A DNA stretch of 7,832 nucleotides from contig CAMZAI010000130.1 of the NCBI GenBank assembly GCA_947304065.1, forward strand, positions 1-7,832, read 5' to 3'. Under the pieces are notes generated by a model. That model was given only the letters and a program-made list of their open reading frames with translations, searched no databases and was not told where the DNA came from. Shown here one piece after another: positions 1-4,304 of this stretch (the stretch's first letter is position 1; the number at the start of each line of letters is the position of its first letter). The translations under genes were made by a program, and so were the position numbers. Source of the stretch: an uncultured Clostridia bacterium (GTDB taxonomy: Bacteria; Bacillota; Clostridia; Lachnospirales; Lachnospiraceae).

Positions 1-22
1 GAAGCAAGGCTTTCCCAAATTA

Positions 23-1927
23 TCAGTCAGTATAAGGCGTGTACCAGTCATGGAGACCGGTATCGGAAGAGGATGCGTTCTTCTTCTGCATCTCGGAATC
101 GGTCAGCATGAAGTAGGTGTTGTAGTAGTTGCCGAAGCTGTCTTTTATGTCGTTCCATGTTACGTCGATGTGGTACCAGGTGCCATTGACCTTAACGTAG
201 TTCCAGACGTGTGAACCGCGCTTGTTGCAGAGCGCCGTGTTCTCATAACCGAGAATGTTGAGCACCAGCCTTAAGGCTGAGGCGTAGCCCTCGCAGACGG
301 CGTCTCCGAGATAGAAAGCGCCTGTAGCATCGCGCTGCGGTACATCTCCCGCGGGCGGGAACGGATCCGAATAGGTTATCAGATCGCAGAAGTAATTGTT
401 GATGTAGAGCAGACGCAGGCGGTCGTTGTCGGGATAGAGCTTTACAGCTTTATCGGCGAGCCGGTAGGCGTCACGGAGGAGCTTTCTGGTCTCGTCATCG
501 GGGGTATAATCCTTATACTTCAGGGCGATAACGGCTTTCCAGCCGGTCTTTAATACCGTATCGGTGAGCGATATCCTGGTATTTCCGTTAACAGTGGAAG
601 GTGAAACATCGGTATACGAATAGTAACCGTCGAGCTCGGGGCGGACCTTAAGATCCTGCGCGAGCATATTGCACCAGTACATGCTGTCATGACTGTAATC
701 TTTCGGACACCAGAAATGCAGGATCTCGGCGCCTTTCTCGAAGCCGTCATGGCAGGAGAGGATCAGGCTCTTTTCATCTGTGATGGTGTAGGTGAGCGTT
801 GACTCGTAACCAGTGATCCGGTCATGCTTGAAAAGAATACCGTAAGTGTCTTTGGCAAGGAGTTTGTCGATCTCTGCGTCGGAAAGTTCCTTTACGTCGG
901 GAGAGCCGATCGTGAGGCGGAACTCGTACATATTCATGTCGGTTCCGTATACATTGATGATGAGATTCACGCCGGCTTTCTTTGCGGTGATCTTACCCGA
1001 AGTGGTCACATCGGCGTAATCGTCGTCCCAGCCGCTCTGCATGCAGTGCATGATCTCGGTGCCTACGAGCTTGATCTGGTAGGTATCGCCGGGAGCAAGC
1101 TCTACGGATGAGGGATTCAGATAAGGCGTTCCCGCAGCGGGCGTGGGAGTGGGCGAGGCAGTAGGCTTCGCGGTAGGCGTGGGCGTCGATGTAGGCTTGG
1201 GCGTAGGCGTGGGTGTCGCCGTGACCTTTACCGTGGGTGTAGGCGTGACGGCAGGAGTTGCGGTACCTTCCGTGATCTTTATCTTACAGAAATAATGGTT
1301 ATAAAACTTGTCCTCAACCTTTACTGCAACCGGATCCGAGGAGACCTTCAAAGCAGTTACGAGTCCGTCCTTCGTTACGTCGAGGTACTGCTTTTTTGAA
1401 TCGTCCACATAGAATTTGGATGCGTCTTTTCCGGGGAGCCTGAGCTTTAACTGACCGCCCACGGGCAGAGTGTAAACGGAGGCGTTGTCGGTGGTAATGT
1501 CGCAGGTCGGTATCGGCGTGGGCGTCGGAACAGCAGTGGGCTTGGGAGTAGCGGTGGGCTTTGTGTCCGCGGCTTTTACTGTTACCACGCACTTAAAGGT
1601 TGTTCCGTCAAGTGTTGCGGTGATCGTGGCTTTGCCTGCGGATACGGCAACGATCTTAGTGGATTTGCCCTTCTTTGTCTTAACCTTCGCTACCGAAGGA
1701 TCCGAGCTGGTCCAGGTATACTTTTTCTTCGCGTTCTTTATTTTCAGCTTGAAGGTTGTGCCGACCCCGACGGTCTTTTTCTTCTTGCTGATCTTTGCCT
1801 TTGCGGCGGATACTTTCACGGTGCTCATGTTCATGATGCCGGAATCGGGAGAGATGATCCCGGAGCATGCGAGCATAAAGGTCAGCACGAAAACGGAAAT
1901 AAAACGCAGCAGATTTCGTTTTTTCAT
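23..1927 (-). CDS. Secreted Ig-like/transglutaminase-like domain protein
   Basis: Predicted 634-residue secreted surface protein. Residues 1-22 are a basic then hydrophobic signal sequence (MKKRNLLRF start). MLAC at 18-21 is a poor lipobox, and VSAA at 39-42 is a possible signal peptidase I site. Residues about 45-120 form a bacterial Ig-like (Big_2) domain with the WTSSDPSVAKV motif. A Thr-Pro linker follows (121-141), then a second Ig-like region (142-219), a longer Thr-Pro linker (222-265) and a third Ig-like region (267-341). The C-terminal half ends in a transglutaminase-like fold: Cys545 in VCEGYA, His573 in SHVWNY and Asp588 in HIDVTWND form the expected triad. Such domains act as proteases, amidases or crosslinkers; the substrate here cannot be told. 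The start at 1927 is preferred over in-frame 1996 because AGGAAGGAG lies 10 bases upstream and the signal peptide begins there. It is transcribed divergently from the glycosidase operon and ends in TGA at 23-25. Confidence 0.88.
   Translation of the reverse strand: MKKRNLLRFISVFVLTFMLACSGIISPDSGIMNMSTVKVSAAKAKISKKKKTVGVGTTFKLKIKNAKKKYTWTSSDPSVAKVKTKKGKSTKIVAVSAGKATITATLDGTTFKCVVTVKAADTKPTATPKPTAVPTPTPIPTCDITTDNASVYTLPVGGQLKLRLPGKDASKFYVDDSKKQYLDVTKDGLVTALKVSSDPVAVKVEDKFYNHYFCKIKITEGTATPAVTPTPTVKVTATPTPTPKPTSTPTPTAKPTASPTPTPAAGTPYLNPSSVELAPGDTYQIKLVGTEIMHCMQSGWDDDYADVTTSGKITAKKAGVNLIINVYGTDMNMYEFRLTIGSPDVKELSDAEIDKLLAKDTYGILFKHDRITGYESTLTYTITDEKSLILSCHDGFEKGAEILHFWCPKDYSHDSMYWCNMLAQDLKVRPELDGYYSYTDVSPSTVNGNTRISLTDTVLKTGWKAVIALKYKDYTPDDETRKLLRDAYRLADKAVKLYPDNDRLRLLYINNYFCDLITYSDPFPPAGDVPQRDATGAFYLGDAVCEGYASALRLVLNILGYENTALCNKRGSHVWNYVKVNGTWYHIDVTWNDIKDSFGNYYNTYFMLTDSEMQKKNASSSDTGLHDWYTPYTD
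1133..1264 (-). repeat. Thr-Pro linker 2 coding repeat
   Basis: Imperfect short tandem repeat encoding about 44 residues rich in TPTPTP and KPT units (residues 222-265). It separates the second and third Ig-like regions. At DNA level it reads as reiterated GGCGTGGGCGT-like units on the plus strand, which makes it prone to slippage and length variation between strains. Confidence 0.8.
1505..1567 (-). repeat. Thr-Pro linker 1 coding repeat
   Basis: Low-complexity stretch encoding about 21 residues of alternating Thr/Pro with occasional Lys, Ala and Val (residues 121-141). It separates the first and second Ig-like domains. Such linkers are typical of secreted modular proteins of gut clostridia and are probably extended and flexible. 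Confidence 0.8.
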
Positions 1928-1937
1928 ATTAGGAAAA

Positions 1938-1946
1938 CTCCTTCCT
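1938..1946 (-). promoter_or_regulatory. Ribosome binding site of the transglutaminase-like gene
   Basis: On the minus strand this reads AGGAAGGAG, 10 bases before the ATG at 1927. It decides the start: the longer in-frame reading from 1996 would place this site inside coding sequence and put 23 extra residues before the signal peptide. Confidence 0.8.
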
Positions 1947-1960
1947 GTCATTCTGATGAG

Positions 1961-1966
1961 ATTATA
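1961..1966 (-). promoter_or_regulatory. -10 box (TATAAT) for the minus-strand gene
   Basis: Exact consensus TATAAT on the minus strand, followed by the ribosome site at 1946-1938. Transcription would start near 1954, giving a short leader of about 27 bases. The -35 region is poor: TATTTT at 1989-1984 is the best match at 17-base spacing. The -10 box also lies within the spurious N-terminal extension of the longest reading frame, which supports the downstream start at 1927. Confidence 0.6.
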
Positions 1967-2035
1967 ACAAAAATATGCGGGTAAAAATACGCCCATACTG
2001 GGGATTTACGGAAGAATCGCAGAGAAAAACCGAAA

Positions 2036-2051
2036 GAAATCCGCGGGTTCC
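2036..2051. other. GC-centred dyad (CCGCGG core) in the divergent region
   Basis: A 16-base imperfect palindrome with a perfect CCGCGG core at 2041-2046; six of eight arm positions are complementary. It sits in the middle of an otherwise A-rich divergent region, upstream of the plus-strand -10 candidate. A regulator site is possible, but there is one copy only and it does not match a consensus I recognise. Confidence 0.25.
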
Positions 2052-2073
2052 CACAAGGTCAAAAAAAGCAATA

Positions 2074-2079
2074 TTTAAT
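2074..2079 (+). promoter_or_regulatory. Candidate -10 box for the glycosidase operon
   Basis: TTTAAT matches TATAAT at five of six positions and follows an A-rich tract at 2061-2070. No good -35 is seen at 16-18 bases upstream, so the promoter may be weak or activator-dependent. The start would fall near 2086, inside the upstream arm of the inverted repeat, and leave a leader of about 80 bases. Confidence 0.35.
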
Positions 2080-2082
2080 TAC

Positions 2083-2149
2083 AGTTTACTCTTAAAGTGA
2101 TTAGAAACCGCTATCTGCATCTGCTAACATTTTTATGTAAGTGTAAACT
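2083..2149. promoter_or_regulatory. Inverted repeat pair, candidate operator
   Basis: AGTTTACTCTTA at 2083-2094 and TAAGTGTAAACT at 2138-2149 are reverse complements at 11 of 12 positions, separated by 43 bases. The downstream copy lies in an 18-base dyad (2136-2153, TGTAAGTGTAAACTTGCA) with seven of nine arm positions paired. The upstream copy lies next to the candidate -10 and the downstream copy ends nine bases before the GGGGGA ribosome site. Two readings fit: paired binding sites for a regulator of the operon, or, if transcription starts further upstream, a stem in the leader RNA. The regulator is not encoded in the window. Confidence 0.45.
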
Positions 2150-2158
2150 TGCACCAAT

Positions 2159-2164
2159 GGGGGA
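2159..2164 (+). promoter_or_regulatory. Ribosome binding site of the GH30 gene
   Basis: GGGGGA lies four bases before the ATG at 2169, slightly close but the only purine-rich site here. It favours the ATG at 2169, which begins a clean lipoprotein signal, over the in-frame GTG at 2097 and ATG at 2157, neither of which has a ribosome site. Confidence 0.55.
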
Positions 2165-2168
2165 TGTT

Positions 2169-4280
2169 ATGAAAAAATGCATAGTTTCGGTATTACTGGT
2201 CTGCGCGATGCTGCTTTGTGCATGTACGAAAAACAGCGGGACCGGCAGTGATATCACGCCCGCGCCCGGCAGTCAGACGGATCCTGCTGTGACGAACGAA
2301 GCGGACAAAAAGCCCGATCCGACCGAGGCGCCGACTCCGACAGAGGAGCCCGATACCTTCGAGGGCAAAACGCTTGAATTTGACTTTAATAAGAAATATC
2401 AGACCATCGACGGTTTCGGAGCCGCGTTCACCTGGTACGCAGAAAGGCTTTTGCGGGCCGAGAACTCCGAGGGCGGTTTCGATGCTCTCTTTAATGATCT
2501 GAAACTTAATATCTTACGTTTCAAAAACGAATACGAGTACAACATCGAGGACAAGGCAGAGAACGCCGTAACGATGGCTTCCTACTACAAAGAGGCCAGA
2601 GAGAGGGCGGCGCTGTACGGAGAGAGGGTTCAGGTTCTCCTGTGCTGCTGGTCACCTCCGGCAAAGCTCAAATCCGACAACAGCATTGATGTCGGAAGCG
2701 GTACCTTGAAGAAGGACGCCGCAGGCAATTACTGCTATGACGAGTACGCCGCATGGTGGACCGAGTCGGTTAAGTATTACCGCAGTTTCGGAATACAGAT
2801 CGATTATGTGTCCATCCAGAACGAGGTTGATTTTGCTCCCGATGATTACGAAGGATGTCTCTTCGCAGCGAACGAGACCGATGACAAGGCTTCTTACTCA
2901 AAGGCCTTCCTTGCGGTCTACAGAGCCTTCAAGGCAGAGTTCGGCGACGACGCGCCGAAGCTTATCGGTCCCGAGACCATGAGCTGCGTGCCCACCACGC
3001 TGAAATCTTATATGAAGGAAGCGCTTGCGGAAGAGCCGGAGAGCATGTACGCGTACGGCTTTCATCTTTATGTGGGAGGCACGAGCAATTCGTCCACCAT
3101 GCAAGTCACCCCTTCTTCTTACTATGACAATTTCTCAATGATGCCCACGCTGCTCGGCAATACGCGGAAGTGGCAGACAGAATTTTATATCGGACACGGT
3201 ATCCAGACTGCGGAGCTGATCAACAGTGCGCTCACACAGGCGGAAATGACGGCTTACATTTATTGGAGCGGCGTCTGGGCGGATTCGACGGCGAATACTT
3301 TCGAGTCGGCCGACCTGATCGAGGTCAACAACGCGAGAGAGTGGAGGACCAGCGCGAATTACTGGGCGCTCAGACATTTCTCGGAGTTTATCAGACCCGG
3401 TTATGTAAGGATCGATGCAGTGAGCGGATACAAAGAACTCAGAGCCTCGGCCTTCGCGAATGAAGCAGGTAACAAGCTCGCCGTTGTGATCGTCAACCGC
3501 AGCGACGAAGAGATCAACTATCGCTTAAAAGGCAAGAACTACACGATCACGGACAGCACAGTATATCAGTCGGTATTCGGCGATGAGTGTGAATCCGCGG
3601 ACGGTCTTTATCAGAATCTCGGAGCGCTCGGCAAGGGCAATACGCTGACCCTTCCCGGAAAGAGCGTTACCACGATCGACATTACCGGATATTACGGAGA
3701 TACCGAGATCCCGGTGGCTGAGCCCGAAGTCATTAAATATGACAATGAGGTGATCACCGAATTCCCCGTTTCAGTGATCCCCACGACGGATGTTACGATC
3801 ATGGACACATCCTTCGAGGCCAACACTGACATCAACGGACTTTCGAGCTTCGGAAGCAGCCAGCTCACACATATCCCGGACGGCGGACAGGATGGGAACG
3901 GATGCCTGAAGGTGAGCGGCAGGACGCAGGACTGGAACGGACTCCTGCTCTCGGGCGGATATTTCGAGCATTACGGCTACATGCTGAAGGTCAGCTACGA
4001 CTGCATGATGGAGAAGGATACGGACATCCTCTCGTGCACTTCTTCGTTTGACTTTAACGGAAGCACGCAGTACCCGGAGGGTGAGAACTTAAGGGTTGTC
4101 GCAACGGATCTCAAGGCAGGGCAGTGGCAGCACGTCGAAGGCTATATGACGATGTTCGCGAACATGGATCCGCAGAGCTTCAGGCTTTACTGGGAATCCG
4201 CGGGCAATAAGGACGATTTTTACATCGATAATGTAAAGATCGAGATACTTTACACGATGCCTGCGGGAAACTACGAATAA
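2169..4280 (+). CDS. GH30 glycoside hydrolase lipoprotein, xylanase-like, with C-terminal CBM
   Basis: Predicted 703-residue extracellular enzyme that cleaves beta-linked plant polysaccharide, probably xylan, by the retaining mechanism. Residues 1-18 are a signal with LCAC ending at Cys19, a plausible lipid anchor. A Pro/Thr/Glu-rich linker follows (20-66). The GH30 barrel plus side beta-domain spans about 67-510: QTIDGFGAAF at 78-87, WSPPA at 161-165, the acid/base Glu219 in SIQNEVDF and the nucleophile Glu338 in WQTEFY. FIRPGYVRIDA at 407-417 resembles subfamily 8 glucuronoxylanases (XynC type). However, the segment after the seventh strand reads YWSGVW where canonical enzymes have an arginine pair, so glucuronic acid dependence is doubtful. 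Residues about 543-694 look like a CBM22/CBM4_9 jelly-roll (VSGRTQDWNG, FYIDNVKI). It is first in an operon with the binding protein 24 bases downstream. The family call is firm; the exact substrate is inferred. Confidence 0.88.
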   Translation: MKKCIVSVLLVCAMLLCACTKNSGTGSDITPAPGSQTDPAVTNEADKKPDPTEAPTPTEEPDTFEGKTLEFDFNKKYQTIDGFGAAFTWYAERLLRAENSEGGFDALFNDLKLNILRFKNEYEYNIEDKAENAVTMASYYKEARERAALYGERVQVLLCCWSPPAKLKSDNSIDVGSGTLKKDAAGNYCYDEYAAWWTESVKYYRSFGIQIDYVSIQNEVDFAPDDYEGCLFAANETDDKASYSKAFLAVYRAFKAEFGDDAPKLIGPETMSCVPTTLKSYMKEALAEEPESMYAYGFHLYVGGTSNSSTMQVTPSSYYDNFSMMPTLLGNTRKWQTEFYIGHGIQTAELINSALTQAEMTAYIYWSGVWADSTANTFESADLIEVNNAREWRTSANYWALRHFSEFIRPGYVRIDAVSGYKELRASAFANEAGNKLAVVIVNRSDEEINYRLKGKNYTITDSTVYQSVFGDECESADGLYQNLGALGKGNTLTLPGKSVTTIDITGYYGDTEIPVAEPEVIKYDNEVITEFPVSVIPTTDVTIMDTSFEANTDINGLSSFGSSQLTHIPDGGQDGNGCLKVSGRTQDWNGLLLSGGYFEHYGYMLKVSYDCMMEKDTDILSCTSSFDFNGSTQYPEGENLRVVATDLKAGQWQHVEGYMTMFANMDPQSFRLYWESAGNKDDFYIDNVKIEILYTMPAGNYE

Positions 4281-4285
4281 TTAAC

Positions 4286-4298
4286 GGAAGGAAGAGGA
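4286..4298 (+). promoter_or_regulatory. Ribosome binding site supporting a GTG start
   Basis: The purine tract GGAAGGAAGAGGA fills most of the 24-base gap between the GH30 stop and the GTG at 4305, ending six bases before it. It supports GTG initiation, since the predicted protein then starts with MKKTKG and a hydrophobic segment as expected for an exported protein. Confidence 0.75.
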
Positions 4299-4304
4299 AA
4301 AACC

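Noticed and set aside
1485..1967. A 160-codon plus-strand frame with a Gly-Val-rich start and hydrophobic stretches
   Set aside because: It is the antisense reading of the Thr-Pro linker and Lys-rich Ig-like domain of the minus-strand gene; GV repeats are the expected complement of PT codons. No separate promoter or ribosome site was seen.
1928..1996. Upstream ATG at 1996 for the minus-strand gene
   Set aside because: The extension contains the TATAAT box and the AGGAAGGAG ribosome site, and the signal peptide begins only at 1927.
2136..2153. CcpA catabolite-response (cre) site
   Set aside because: TGTAAGTGTAAAC partly resembles the start of a cre site but lacks the central CG, and the dyad symmetry is 18 bases with a different centre.
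2097..2168. GTG start giving a 24-residue longer GH30 protein
   Set aside because: It has no ribosome site, would bury the lipoprotein signal, and overlaps the inverted repeat and the candidate transcription start region.
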